DNA from: Bryopsis sp. KO-2023 | Taxonomy: Eukaryota; Chlorophyta; Ulvophyceae; Bryopsidales; Bryopsidaceae | Length of the DNA stretch: 64,000 nt | Direction of reading: 5' to 3' | Assembly: GCA_030272585.1 (NCBI GenBank) | Contig: BSYQ01000007.1 | Coordinates: 4,840,001 to 4,904,000 of the forward strand | In this document: positions 11,930 to 23,913 of the stretch, piece after piece | How the letters are laid out: every line of letters starts with the position of its first letter | Position numbering within the stretch: the first letter of the stretch is position 1 | Made by a program: the position numbers and the translations under genes | The notes under the pieces: generated by a model | Told to the model about the DNA's origin: nothing | Databases searched by the model: none | What the model saw: only the letters and a program-made list of their open reading frames with translations

Positions 11930-13826
11930 GATGCTCCAACAAAAGCGCGGTGGCGGCGCCGCCGCCAAGTTGTTGATTGGTGTGTTGTCGTGTGCTTGTG
12001 CCAATCTGTTTTACCCTTGGAACGAAAAAATGGTCACTTGGGCAGAGACCCCGACAAGAAAAACCTCTTCCCCGTCCCAAAAGACAGCTTCTACAGCGTG
12101 TACCCCACCCACGGACATCTCTGGTCCATCTGCGGCCAGGTTTCAATTTTTACAGCGCTAAAAATTCACACACACACATCTCCTATTCTTCTTGTAACAG
12201 AGAAGTTTGTTTTCTTGTTTCGTTTGTTTCTCTGCCTGCTTGATAAAAAGGGGAAATCTGCATTTGGGTCATTCAATCATCTTTTAAGAATTCAAGCTTC
12301 GTTTTCCCGTTCTGCAGCACTTCTGAGGCTGGTGTTGACCTCAATGTGCTTTTTGCTCCAACTGACACCTGCGAGGTAAGTCAACCCCCCGTTCGTTTGG
12401 TCCAACTTTCTATTCAAAAGAAACTTCTTCTCAAACCCTACTTTGTTCCCAAATCGACACACATCGATCCGGCAGCAAAACACGCATTTTTCAGCAGGAG
12501 ACTGGAAGTATGGTGGCGGCTGGAAGTTTCCCCTACGGCCGGCCTGGTCAAGCAGGTTGCAAGCTGAACTACGGGAGGGATGAAGTTGTTGTCAGCACCT
12601 CTCGTGGGGTAAGCAAGCAACTCGCTTTCGAGGCTTCAACCCATTGTTGGTTGACACCACAGAATCGAGTGGAGAGTTTGAAAAGAAACTGAGCTCGTCG
12701 CCTTGTTCAACCATGTGCATTCGTTTTTCCAGAGGACCAAGATCGACGCCACCACAGCAGAATCGAACTACCAGGCAAGCCGCAAAGTTCCACATCGAAC
12801 GTATGCGCGAAAACCAAATTTTCCCCACATGTCGTCGTCGCTGTTGGATACGCGCATGCATTCCCTATCTTGGGCGGGCTTGTTTTTAGGTGTTGTAATG
12901 GATTGTTCTGTGTGCAGTGGGATGAAAGTGTCAAAGTGGACGGCCGAAAATACAATCGGACATACTCTGACTGCAGAGCGTCGAACACATTGAAGCCAGC
13001 CCACATCAACCAGACAGATTTTAGGACCACAAAAGGAAGCACCTACATCTTTGACAAAACTAGATCGCACGCTTTTTATCGGGTAGGACTCCTAGTCTGC
13101 CCAACGTATGAAACGGGAAAAGGGACAAAAAGTTAAGATATTCCAAAACATGTGGATCGTTTTTTGTCCAGATTGAGCACTGGTTTCGTCTTGCCACAAC
13201 TTGTTTACTTTGAGAAAGTTCCAATCTGGCAGGGTGAAGTAACCTTGGATTGGAACCACACCATCAAACCAAACAAAAAGGAGGCCGAGGCTGCAGTGCA
13301 ACAATTTGATGCCAAAACGAAGAGAGGCACTCCCCCAGCCGACTACAAGTCACCCATTGTGAGGAAACACCATCACAAGCCGAACTATCTTTTGTTACGA
13401 ATGTGTGGCCCTGAACTTCTCCTGTGCAGGATCTCGAGAGGGAATTTCTGGAGACGTGTCGCTCGAGGAAGAAAAAGGGGGACAATCGATTTGAACTCCT
13501 GGTCAAGATGTATGGGCCAGAAGGGGCTGAAGCTATGACAGTCATAGAAACCATGAAGAGGTGGGCGATGGGAATCCAAAACCATCAGTGTTTCCAAATC
13601 CCTATATGTGTCCATTCTTTCTGGCAAGCCAGTGCTAACTCTCCTCGAATGGTCAATATTTGACAGAGTTCCTTGGAGGAGGAAGGGTAAGACCACTGCA
13701 GAAGACTTAGCAGCAGTCCAGGCGCTGGATGCTGGCGATATCGCTCTCACACCCACACCCACACAAGACTTTGCCACAACATTAACTGAGGAAACTTCTC
13801 CAACCCTCGAGAGCGATGAGAACTAA
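11930..13826 (+). CDS. Unrecognised multi-exon protein
   Basis: Product not recognised. From the third exon on, the phases close: 12328-12375, 12495-12608, 12733-12774, 12918-13082, 13215-13358, 13430-13560 and 13667-13826, about 267 residues. A preceding exon ends at 12138 (frame DPDKKNLFPVPKDSFYSVY). The first exon (possible ATG at 11930, MLQQKRGGG) could not be joined in phase, so the N-terminus is unresolved. Visible features are tyrosine-rich segments (YNRTYSDCR, GSTYIFDKTRSHAFY), a basic cluster (RSRKKKGDNR) and an acidic Thr/Pro-rich tail. No signal peptide or membrane segment is seen. Short Tyr/Trp-rich motifs of this sort occur in axonemal microtubule-associated proteins, but that is only a guess. 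The exon ending at 12774 appears to use a GC donor (CAG|GCAAGC). Confidence 0.7.
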
Positions 13827-14375
13827 TGGAGAAGATCAGAAATGGGGTCTATCAATTTGTAGGGGGAATGTACATTTCAGAAAAGACAGTAAATTTGCTG
13901 TTTCATATCATCACACCAGCTTAGGTTTCCCAGTTGCCAGCCCCTCCCAAGAAAAAAAAACAAATTCAAAAGGACGAAATGAAGTTGGCTGATACTCTAG
14001 AGCCTTCTTTCCATCACTCTTCCTGACAGGGTCAATTAGTGGTTCGCTCAATGTTGTGGAGGTAGGGCAGTTTGTCCAAAAACAAAAAAAAAAATGCCAC
14101 AGGGCAGAAGTGCAGGACAATAAAAAATGACAGGTGCAGCAGAATAATATGAGAAGCTCTGGCAATGTTACAAAGACTGCCCAGTCCATCCTACTCACAA
14201 GCCCAGCAGGATCCCACCAAGAAGGCAAAAAGAAAAGAAGCTTTCCCTTTGTTCCAAACCCAGTGACCTCCTAAATTTCTGCCCTGAAACTTTCTTCAGA
14301 CAGCTCGGTTCCTTGGGCAGCATAGATGTTCTGTCCGGGTTACCCCACGTTTTCAAGAAAACTCCCCTTCAAAGC
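13827..14375. other. Convergent 3' intergenic region
   Basis: Separates the 3' end of the unrecognised plus-strand gene from the 3' end of the minus-strand NDP kinase gene. It should hold both 3' UTRs; nothing else is seen. Confidence 0.6.
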
Positions 14376-14822
14376 TTACTCGTAGATCCATGGCTGAGAG
14401 TGGTGGGCATAGTCAGCGGTACCTTCCGGGAACCACAACGCGATCTCCTTGTTGGCGCTCTCCACCAAATCGGACCCGTGAATGACGTTCCTTCCGAGGT
14501 CGATGCAGTAGTCGCCACGGATAGTCCCGGGGGCGGACGCCAAAGGGTTGGTCGCGCCAATCATGCTTCTCCCTTGCTTAACGACATCTTTCCCTTCCCA
14601 GACCATAGCGACGACTGGGCCACTGACGATGTACTCGATGAGTCCACCGAAAAAAGGTTTGTCAGAGAGATCGGCGTAGTGGCTCTCGGCGAAGGCCTTG
14701 TCCACAGACTGCATCTTCAGAGCGACCAGCTTGTAGCCACGGCTCTCGAAACGCTTGATGACCTCGCCGACGAGACCCCTCTGGACGCCATCAGGCTTGA
14801 TCATAACGAAAGTTTTCTCCAT
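14376..14822 (-). CDS. NDPK: Nucleoside diphosphate kinase
   Basis: Transfers the gamma phosphate from ATP to nucleoside diphosphates through a phosphohistidine, balancing cellular NTP pools. It is a single uninterrupted exon of 148 residues, the usual length for cytosolic group I NDPKs. It begins with the family motif [13 protein letters not shown] and contains the active-site motif NVIHGSD with His115, the Kpn-loop segment FFGGLIEY and the C-terminal WIYE. There is no targeting extension, so a cytosolic enzyme is expected. The lack of introns is unusual among its neighbours but shared with the SYP7 and glycosyltransferase genes here. A TATA box lies 88 bases upstream of the ATG. Confidence 0.97.
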   Translation of the reverse strand: MEKTFVMIKPDGVQRGLVGEVIKRFESRGYKLVALKMQSVDKAFAESHYADLSDKPFFGGLIEYIVSGPVVAMVWEGKDVVKQGRSMIGATNPLASAPGTIRGDYCIDLGRNVIHGSDLVESANKEIALWFPEGTADYAHHSQPWIYE

Positions 14823-15881
14823 TTTCGTCGGCGAGGGCGTGAAAAGGTATCAAACGAGAACTGGGCGACAGACCGGAAAAACAAAAGGAAGAGAGTGTGG
14901 TGGTCTGAGTATTTATACAAGCAACATTGCAAAGATGATTAGTCTGCTGTGGTATTTTTGACGTCTCTGCTGACGTTTCTTGTCTTGATTGAGAACACCC
15001 ACAGATGGAATTGTGGTTGCCGATTTCCTGGTTTCCTCGTTATACAGTGGTTATGCAGTGGTAATGGTTGGGTGTATCAGTTTCAGAAGCAATTTCATTG
15101 CTAGACTCAGGAACTGTTTGGTGCTATTGCACCCAACAGGTTCATTCTTCATGACAGACTGTGGAAGAGAGAGAGAGAAAAAGGACGGAAGGGGTGGGGT
15201 GGGGTGGCTTGAAGATCGGGGTTTTTTGGCAGTATCCCCTTTGAAACATTTCTTTTCCCAGGCCGCCTTTTCTTTTTCTCAACCCAGCTGTTTCAACAGT
15301 ACCCATGCGAGGAAAGTCGAGGGTATGGACCATCCATAGCGTTAATCTTCTCATACACACGTCTCTCTACATACATCCAAGCTTGCAATCCCCAAAACAG
15401 CTGGCATTCGCATTCCCAAGGGAAAAGAGCAAAAAATACCACTGATCTGAAACCGCACTCCGCTCTCCCATCCCCACCACCACTGACATGCCTAATAACG
15501 AGGAAAAAACGACGAGCCAGAAAGCAAGGATATCAAATGTAAAAAAAAAAATGATAAATTCACCACCAGGCCCAACACCTCGTTGGAGCAGAAAGTTCTT
15601 TTTTTTGTCCCCTACCCTCGTTCCGACCCCCTTCCGAGCCCCTTGGTTAAAAAAACCCTAAACCCCAGCAAATCCACAAATAAAATCCGAACTCATGAGT
15701 GAAAAGAAAAAAGAGAATCCTTTCATAGCAAATATAGAAAATAAAAACGGATCAGAGCAAATATAACAAACAATCATTAATCGTGAATTTTTTTTTTCTT
15801 CGGACTTTCCTTTTTTTTTTCATTTGTTCTTTGTTTGGCATGTATTAAAGCTTGAATTCCTAGCGCACGCTTTCTCTCTCT
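14823..15881. other. Intergenic region between NDPK and CAS
   Basis: Holds the NDPK promoter at its left and, at its right, the 3' UTR of the minus-strand CAS gene. No further coding region is supported. Several A and T homopolymers occur between 15540 and 15840. Confidence 0.6.
14910..14917 (-). promoter_or_regulatory. TATA box of the NDP kinase gene
   Basis: The minus strand reads TATAAATA about 88 bases upstream of the NDPK ATG, a normal distance for a core promoter with a short 5' UTR. Confidence 0.6.
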
Positions 15882-18578
15882 CTATTTGCTGGGTGGTGGC
15901 AAGGCTTTCCTCCTGCTGGTAGTGGTGGAGGTCGCAACTTTTCGCTGGCGGCCGGGGGTGAAAATGGTCCCCACGGTCGGAGCAATCACTTCAGCAAACG
16001 ACACCGTGGAGGAAGGCTTAACTTGGAGCTTGCATTGCGTCCATCCACTGTATCCTCCCTGGATCGCAAAGCAGTTCTTGAAACCCCTTCTGGCGAGGTC
16101 CCTGGCGACGGATGCAGAGCTGGAGCCAGACCGGTCGAGCAGGTAGAGGGTGCAATCCTTGCTGAGTTTTCGGAGGGCGGAAATTTGGATGGCGGTGACC
16201 TGGCACTCGATCTCTTGGGCGTTTCGGAGCTGGTTTCTCAGTTTCGAGGACGCAGTTTCAGCGAAAGGAACCTCGATGTATCTCTGGCCAGCGTTGGAGG
16301 GGAGGTCCGGCACTCCGTTCTTCTCCTTCTCCCCCTTTCATTAAAAGACAAAAACTCAAAACGATCAATTGCCACGTGTCGACACTTTCCTTCAACAACG
16401 CACCAGATATCTGAACGACCAAAAAACACCCAGGAAAAGTAGAAACATTTTCGGCTCTTTTGGGTGAATACCGTTTCAGGAGTTTCTCCGAGGATCCCAC
16501 CAAAGTAAGAAAAAAACAGCATGGACCAAGATTGACCCAGCCTCCGTTAAATCCACCAGGTTTTCTCACCATGCTGCGGATATCAATGATGAAAGCCTTC
16601 CTGTTCGTCTCCACGGAATCCAACGCAGTGGGGGCAGAAACGTCCCCAGCGAAGCCTTTCAGAGAGTCGAACAGTCCTGCGAGAATCGAAGGTCCGAAAA
16701 AGTACAGGACAGCGAGTGCCAGTCCATACTCTCCCAAAACAATGGGGTCGCTGGTGGTCAAAAAGTTGAAGAAACCTTTGGCGGTGGGGGTCGCTGCAGT
16801 GACGATATCACCGGTGGTTTTGGCAGCCGTTCCGGCGCCAGATTTGATGACCTCCACGTTGATTCCCTGTCCAGCCAGGAAGGATTCCGCCCCTCGAGCA
16901 CCTCCCTAAAAAACGCCCACACACATGCTTTCACGAAAAATTACTCAAAAACGCTTTTTTTCGTGTCCTCTGCCACAATCATGTGTTCTGAACCCCCTAA
17001 AAAAGGATCTTCGTGATTTTACGACTAGGTTTTTCTAGATTTTTCGAGCGTTGCTCCACATAGCCCTTTTCACATTTTATGCCCAGTAGTGGTGTATTTC
17101 TCTCGAATGCATATAAAACGAAAAAACTGTGCCAACCTCGAAAGAGATATCCATGCCACCAACATTCCAACCAAAAGGAAATTTTGAAGTAGGAACAACA
17201 AAAACCCATACAAACCTATTGCTTCAACACACAGTCTCGATATCTTAGAGAAAACACAAGAAATGTTTTCTTTTCCATTCGCCTCTCCCCCTAATTATCA
17301 TGAGGGGCAAATTTACCTCCCTCTTTCACATAATTATGGAAACCATTTCCTTAACCAGTGCCAACTGTAATCACTCAGACGACACATTGAAATTATAATC
17401 AAGGCCTAATTAATGCAACAGGAGGTCGGCTCCGGTTTTGTTGATCACCTCGACTGAAGGAGTGGCAGCAGTGATAGCAGGGGCTGCAGCATCCTTGAGG
17501 TCAGACAGACCAGAAGAAACGACTGGAGCTACCTTCTCGTACACATCTTTCACAACTGGGGCTGCGACTTCGTAGCCCTGGTTTCCACCAACTCATCCCT
17601 CTCAGAAAAAATCTAACCAAATCCAGCATACCATACATGGGGACCAGTAAGAATGACTCCAAATGGTGGGGTGTAAAACACTGCATTCTTTTTCCCAAAC
17701 TACTTTTTGCCACTCTTCGCACGAAAAAAAAAACGTTGCAGTTTCAGGGAGGGAAAAAACAACGTCCTGGGAACTGATGCTCAGAAATTCCAGTTCCTAA
17801 ATTTCAGCTGAGTGTGGTTCTGGGCTGTTGATGCTCACGCAGGGTCGACCGTTGAGTTCAATTGCAAAAAGTATTTTATGGTGGATGGGAGTGCAGAGCA
17901 ACTACACCACTAATTTCCATGCTGAAAATTTGAGCTTGCAGTCAAAGATGGAATCACTGTGAATCACCTCTTTGGCGGTCTGGGCACCAGAATTCAACAG
18001 CTTCAAGGCAATCTTGATGTAGTCGGCAGCGACCTGGGGAAAAGCACTGAATTTCGTAAAAATAGCTCGAAGGGGTCTAAAGTTTGCTGAAAACCTGTGG
18101 TGTCGTGTTAACTGTGTGGAATGGCAGCGAGATTTCACTCACGTCGACAGCGTCCTTGACTGCTCCCACGGTCGAGTCCACGTCTGCGTCTGCGGCTTTG
18201 GCGACTTGTGGCGACACCACGGAGGCGAGACCAACAAAGGCACCCACGTCGATCGCACCTAGTTAAATCCAAAAAAAAACACAACAACTCACTGAGACCC
18301 GCTCTCCACAGCCTCAAACGCGCAACACATCCGGTTTCCGTGGCATGCGTCCCAAACCGACGCTTTCCGATGACTGACAAAACGAGCTCCACTACCAAAC
18401 ACAGAACAACGCAGAACGACTGCTTGTGTGGGTGCAGTGTTACGGAGTGGAATCGCTCACGGGATCTCTCCTCCCTGTCGGGTTTCGCCCTAACGCGAAT
18501 ATCGCGACAAGGGCGGCTGTTGAGCGGCGAGGCAGCCGGGAGGAGTCCAGGTCCACATACGCGACTGGAAAACGCCAT
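15882..18578 (-). CDS. CAS: Thylakoid calcium-sensing receptor CAS homologue
   Basis: CAS is a thylakoid membrane protein with a stroma-exposed rhodanese-like domain, known from plants and green algae to act in calcium-dependent regulation of photoprotection. Six exons join in phase to 405 residues: 18578-18461, 18258-18143, 18033-17968, 17577-17449, 16905-16570 and 16334-15882 (Arabidopsis CAS is 387). The N-terminus (MAFSSRVCGPGLLPAAS) resembles a transit peptide. An Ala/Val-rich luminal region follows, then one membrane span at about 199-222 (LALAVLYFFGPSILAGLF), then the rhodanese-like domain (AFIIDIRSM, VPDLPSNA, GFKNCFAIQGGYSGW) and a basic C-terminal tail. The catalytic Cys of true rhodaneses is not evident, as in other CAS proteins. 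Exon 1 was ended at a strong GTGAGC donor, which closes the frame. Confidence 0.93.
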
Positions 18579-19762
18579 CCTTCGATCGGCCAAGGAAGGG
18601 AAAGGGAGGTGCAGTATGGAAGACGAAAATAAAAGCGTAGATACGGGACCGGCTCCTCTGATGCGGGCCAAAAGGTGGGTTGTCTTGCACAGATAAGGAT
18701 CGCGATGATGATGTGTCAGCACCGTAACATCAAAAGTTGAATCGGAGATTCTCGGGGAGGGGGTCCAGAAGGCGACGATTCGTTTTCTGAGGATCTGGAG
18801 GATGGGGGGTCTGAAACTTTCCACAGGGTTTCGTTCGACTGCGCCGCAATCTCCTCCTTGAACAGAGGCAAGCCTGTTTTTGTTTGGTTTTGTCGACAGG
18901 AGTAATTCAGTTGGGTAGGTGGTGGCAGTTTGTACAGTTTCTTTTTTGAACCTCTGGGTTGCGGTTTTCTAACGGACTGAACAGGGGTCGAACTTTCTGT
19001 AAAAATGTGAATTCAACAGTTTTTAATTGATTGGGGCAGCTCGCCAACATCTATAGTTATGTCATCTCCAACTCTGGACTGGGCTGCAAGAACTACACGA
19101 AGGTTTTCTGTTGTTTTAAATTAAACAGATTCTCAAAAACTGCTGATCCACACGCAACTGTATGCCTAGCCTGAACGGAAAAACAAGTCACCTTATTACA
19201 ATAAAATGCAACGTAGACAGAATATCTTGAAAACACAGATTGATGCTAGGAATCGAAGTCCCCCCTGTCTCACTGAAGCCTCCACCATTGTGGTGTAAAC
19301 AATGAACAATATATCAATCAACATACATCCATTTCATTGAAAACATGACAAACCCCAATTTTTTGACCCAATTTCGAGTTTTCGCATCAGGAAAAGAATG
19401 CGTCATTGCCTTAACAAATCTGGCCCTTTTGAGGAGCATTCAATACATCCGACGGTGGTGTGTTTAAATATTGAATAGCATCAAAAAAATAAAAGGCAAG
19501 ACCCCAAACTCCAGGAAACCACGTAAAAGGAAGTGAAAAAATTAAAGTCAAAGAAGAGAAAATGCATTTCTTTATCATTCTGTTTGCATTGTGGGTATGA
19601 AAGGAAGAAACTACAGCGGTCCGAAAGAACACCTTTTTCTTTATGAAAAAACGAAAGGTGCCGCGACCGACGACATTTGAATAAGAAAAAAAAAGCGTTC
19701 TTCTACAATCTGGGAAGAAAAAAGGAGTCGGAAAAAAAAAATCTGTGAACCCATTATTTCCA
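18579..19762. other. Intergenic region upstream of CAS
   Basis: Contains the CAS promoter and the 3' UTR of the minus-strand glycosyltransferase-like gene. The 150 bases next to the CAS start are GC-rich. No coding exon or RNA gene could be supported. Confidence 0.55.
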
Positions 19763-21037
19763 TCAAGACGGCTTCATTCTGGTTGGTTTGTACGGATACA
19801 CCCCCCCCAGCAATTCCCCCTTTTTCCCATGTTTTCCTCGAAAACCCCAGATTCTCCTTTGCTTCACATGCCAATAGCAGCAGCCTAGGCAACTCAACAC
19901 TAGAACCCAACAAATCATTTCGAAAGGTCTGAGCACTAAAACTATGTCAGTGTCGCGTAGATTTCTGAGCATTTTCCCCCTCGCCGGCATCACATCATAA
20001 CATCTCTTGACAAATATTTGCCTAGCATGCCTGACGGCTGTGAACAGCACCGGGTGCAAGGCCGATTCATTGAAGGATCCCACGCAATTCAACATCCCAT
20101 CCACCAACCACATCCCCGTGTCCGCCATGAACATCCGTTTCATCTCATATTCGAAATTGAACGCATTCTTGAAATGCAGGATGTAAATGTCGCTCCACAT
20201 CAACACATCCCCATTCGCATCATACAGGAAAATGTCTGTGGTTTGAAATTCGGTCTGGTCCAAGATGTACACCCGGGAGCCATGTTGAGGATTGATGCAT
20301 GTGGTGCCATCTTCTGATCCAAATCGACCGTCGCCACAGAAAACTCGATTCACAGCAATGCCCTCCCGAGTCTCAGCACTGTAAGTGATGCTCATGACCT
20401 CCTTTAGTGCCGACTTCGCAGCAGGGGTGGGCCGAGCATACAGGAATCCGGCATTTATCCAATCATATCGTGGCCTGTTCAGCAGAGCCCCGCTGTGAAT
20501 CACAAAATCGAAATCTGTGAAGGAAGCCAACTTCTCCAAGGGATTCTTCACCCAGAACATGTCCACATCGGTCATCATCACATTCAGCCCCAAATCCAGC
20601 GCCCGTCGAATGGAAACCTGTTTTTCACGCACGATGGTTTTGAATTCTGGGCTGTGGTGGAGCCCGATCGATGGATAGACTTTCGTGCTCCCCAGTTGAG
20701 TGACGCGCAGCGCTGGGATGTTTCGCTCCAGACAGAATTCCCACACCGGCCGATCCAAAGCATTGACAACGTAATTCTCGATTTGCATCTCGGAGAGCCT
20801 GCACACCATGTTTTGGATGAGGTCCAAGAATCCGCCCGTTCCCACCATAATCACGATGGTGTTGTTCGCGCTTCGAGACCGCAGCAGCGTATCCACAGGG
20901 AGGGTGCTCCATTTCGGTTGTGGGGCAGGATCAAGGGCTGCTGCGAGCTGAACGAGAAGAAGCCCCAACAGGAGAATCGCTCGGGAGCGAGTTGGCGGCC
21001 GCCATTCAGCAGCGGTGGGATTATTGCATGGAAACAT
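19763..21037 (-). CDS. Nucleotide-diphospho-sugar transferase family protein
   Basis: Single exon, 424 residues. An N-terminal hydrophobic segment (about 20-35, ILLLGLLLVQLAAA) acts as a signal peptide or anchor. The body matches the nucleotide-diphospho-sugar transferase fold seen in plant arabinosyl- and xylosyltransferases such as RRA and RGXT: VIMVGTGGF, then the metal-binding DXD in MMTDVDMFW (Asp157 and Asp159), followed by DWINAGFLYARP and ILHFKNAF. A Golgi glycosyltransferase acting on wall or surface glycoproteins is likely; the donor sugar cannot be told. A second hydrophobic stretch near residues 378-398 (CWVLVLSCLGCCYW) lies after the catalytic region and is followed by a basic tail, which is unusual for this mostly type II family. 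Confidence 0.85.
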   Translation of the reverse strand: MFPCNNPTAAEWRPPTRSRAILLLGLLLVQLAAALDPAPQPKWSTLPVDTLLRSRSANNTIVIMVGTGGFLDLIQNMVCRLSEMQIENYVVNALDRPVWEFCLERNIPALRVTQLGSTKVYPSIGLHHSPEFKTIVREKQVSIRRALDLGLNVMMTDVDMFWVKNPLEKLASFTDFDFVIHSGALLNRPRYDWINAGFLYARPTPAAKSALKEVMSITYSAETREGIAVNRVFCGDGRFGSEDGTTCINPQHGSRVYILDQTEFQTTDIFLYDANGDVLMWSDIYILHFKNAFNFEYEMKRMFMADTGMWLVDGMLNCVGSFNESALHPVLFTAVRHARQIFVKRCYDVMPARGKMLRNLRDTDIVLVLRPFEMICWVLVLSCLGCCYWHVKQRRIWGFRGKHGKKGELLGGVYPYKPTRMKPS

Positions 21038-21649
21038 AGCGGTGTTTGGGGGCGCAGCACTTGCGCTACTTCCATGTGGGAGGTGACAAGCGCGTAGGAG
21101 GAAAAGCTAGGCCCAGTCTTGTCAAGTAATTTTTTCCCCGACACCTCCTGGGCCGCCAGTGGCCTTCCTTTGCACAGGTTCAGTTGCGGAGATGAAGCCC
21201 CAGCTTTTGGATGTACATCATCCCCTTTTCCTGCAAAATGGGAAATTGCCGCCGAAAACACAGGTGTGCTTTCTGGATTCACTGTAGCTTCCTTCGAGGT
21301 CTTTTTGCCCCACTCGTGAAACCTACCCGCATATGCAGGCTGGAAAACAGTGATTGAAACAAAATCTGTCTTTTCAAAACAACTTTTCTTTTGGTTGGGA
21401 TGTGGGCATGACAACAGATTGAATTGGAGGCCTGAGCCTGTGTCTGAGAATACTGCCCTCTTGCTGGCAGAATCTTCGACTTGCTGGTGCAGGTGGTTCC
21501 AGTTTGAATCCATCCAGAAAAAAAAAACCCATCAAAACCTCCAAACCGAATACAAGAATCCCACGCACGACCCTGGTCCTGGAAAGGACTCCAATAATCA
21601 TAGAAACATAATAATAAAAATCAAAGAATCAAATGTAGGCAAAGAGCAT
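21038..21649. other. Intergenic region upstream of glycosyltransferase-like gene
   Basis: Two minus-strand genes flank this stretch, so it holds the promoter of the glycosyltransferase-like gene and the 3' UTR of the renalase-like gene. Nothing else was recognised. Confidence 0.55.
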
Positions 21650-21706
21650 TCAAGCCAGAGATGACACGTTCTGGCCGCCACCACCACTTCGAGATGGATT
21701 TCCTTC

Positions 21707-21739
<33 letters not shown>

Positions 21740-23913
21740 TTGCCCACGGCCTCGACCTCCACCCCGACCCCGGCCTCGGCCTTGACCCCTACCCCCTCGA
21801 TTTCCACCGCCCAGTTTCCGCATATCAGGAACGATTTCATCATTCTTCAGATCAGTACCCGGAAAGTCTCCAATGGCAGGGGTGCTGCAAATCTTGAAGG
21901 TGGCATCCAAGCCCACACTGGATTGATCATTTCCAGAAGCATGGGATGCGATTTTCTCCGCCATGGCATGTCCACTCACAATGCAACCCTGAAGTCAGAA
22001 ATCAGAAATCAAGCTGAGTGTGTGGCATTCTATTGAATGTTTTCAGGGAGGGGGGGGAGAATCCTACCTCCACACTCGGGGAAACCAGCCAGTCTCCACA
22101 AATCCCGACGTTGGCTTGCGCATCAAAACAGCATCCTTCAGGTGTTTCCAAGGTGTTCATCGGAACGGCTGCCCCCCAGAGCTGGGCCTTCTGGAAGCAA
22201 GGTTTGGGGAGCTCTCGACCCACTGCTTTTTCGAAAGCTTTCATCAGGAGCGACTTGACTTCAACATCTTTCAATGGTGGAACGAATTCTTGTGGAACCT
22301 GTCGCAAGCTAATCAACTTAATCAACACAACATTTTTAATGCATTTATCTGCCCTAGGGCAAAAACAGTGTCGACAATCGAAGTTACATATATCCCTACA
22401 ATTTGGAAGGAAACGAGACAAGAAACCACACCTTGTGCTGGGCTCCAAAAGTTCGGCTGCTGATGATCGTCCAGCATTCGAGGTCGTTCGGAGAGGCCTG
22501 GGTTTTCGCCATTTTTGCGGTATTGTTTGCAATCCAGGAAATCTCAGGGACCCCTTTCACAAAGCAGCCCTCCAAGGGAAGCCCCAGCGATTTCGGAAAG
22601 GCAACCATCAGCACCCAGATCGAACACAATTGCATGACCTGACAGAACGACAGCAAAAACATGTGAATTCATGCAAGAGTGCGCCTCAGTATCACACATT
22701 TCATAGGAAGCTTTCGGGAAAAAAATGAAGAAGCAAACCTCATTTAAACCTCATTGGGTGTTCTCACACTCACCGGAGCTGGGGTGGGTGCCGGCTGAAA
22801 CCTGACTTTCAGCAGTTTGTGAATTCCTGGAACACCTGCTGTCGACATCAATCTGTCGGCACATTTTCCATTATGTGCAACTACGATGTAGTCAAAAGCA
22901 CCTTGGAAATCGCGATATTCATAGACATCCCATTTTCCACCGGGTTGACGCTGCACCCGGCTGACCCAAACTGGCCTGTCAATGTCCAGCCCCTGGGAAA
23001 GGTGATCCACGATGGCCTTGTTTCCCTGGAAAAAAACAAAACAAAACATCTACATCTTTAAAGTATAATAATCTGGAGCTTGGGAACTTTTTCCTGAAGG
23101 CTTAGCACATCATGGTGGATGGGGTGCATGTGAATTTTTCAGTCCCGATGTAACAAATCAGAATTGAAAGCATATGTGAATGAGAGCATTTCTGTCCAGC
23201 AGCTTCTGGTTTTTTGGTGTTTTTTTTTTCACTTATTTTGTCTTACCCTTTCCACACCAACGTAAAGCAAAGGAGCCTCGTTTCCTCTCGGTTGAAATTC
23301 CCCACCCGCATTCACAGTCCCCACAACAGATCCATCCCAGGGTTGGACCACCCCAGCTGATATCCACTCTTTCACGACTTGCCCGAAACCCTCAGACGAT
23401 GCAGAAAAACACTGCATTGAATGATCGAAGCGAAGGACATGCCCATCCTGGACTATCTGCACCACCAGCAGTTTCTTTTCAGAAATAATTAAAAAAAAGT
23501 GAACACCACAGAGGGAAACTGACATCCTGAGTCCAAGGATTGAGTGGGGGGTGGGGGTACCCCTGCTGAACATAAATCATGCCCATTATGTCTTTGACAA
23601 GGGGACAGTCAGATGTCAAGACTTTTTTCTGTTTTTTTAAGCTGGTCAATGCATATATACAGCACCTCTCGGCTTGAGCATCGTCCTCCAGGGGCATTTT
23701 TTCCGGTATCGAATACAGTGCTCGAAATCTGCACCATGCACATCAACATGTCCACTGAAGTCAGACGTAAGGTCACACTTTTTGATTTTTCTTTTCATTA
23801 AACTTGCCGTTTTCATATTACCTCACCCCTAAGTCCTTGAGCTTCTGAGCACATGCCAGCCCACTTAACCCACCCCCGATTATGGCCACTTGCGCCTTGG
23901 TATGCTTTGGCAT
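21650..23913 (-). CDS. Renalase-like FAD-dependent oxidoreductase with Arg-Gly tail
   Basis: Seven exons join to 461 residues: 23913-23822, 23720-23666, 23456-23247, 23025-22774, 22638-22432, 22298-22068 and 21988-21650. The N-terminus has the dinucleotide-binding motif IIGGGLSGLACAQKL (Gly13-Gly18), then TVFDTGKNAPGGRCSSR, the FAD-contact arrangement typical of renalase and related amine-oxidase-like flavoproteins. GFGQVVKEWISAGVVQPW and, near the end, EGCCFDAQANVGICGDW support the same family. Renalases oxidise aberrant NAD(P)H isomers; the substrate here is not known. Residues about 409-443 are a run of Arg-Gly repeats with some Gln, absent from known family members and typical of RNA-binding RGG boxes. 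The last exon encodes it from a GC-rich simple repeat. Confidence 0.88.
21706..21795. repeat. CCCGAC-type simple repeat encoding the Arg-Gly tail
   Basis: The plus strand shows repeated CCCCGAC and close variants here. Read on the minus strand in frame it encodes Gly-Arg repeats, so the repeat length directly sets the tail length and is likely to vary between strains. Confidence 0.8.
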
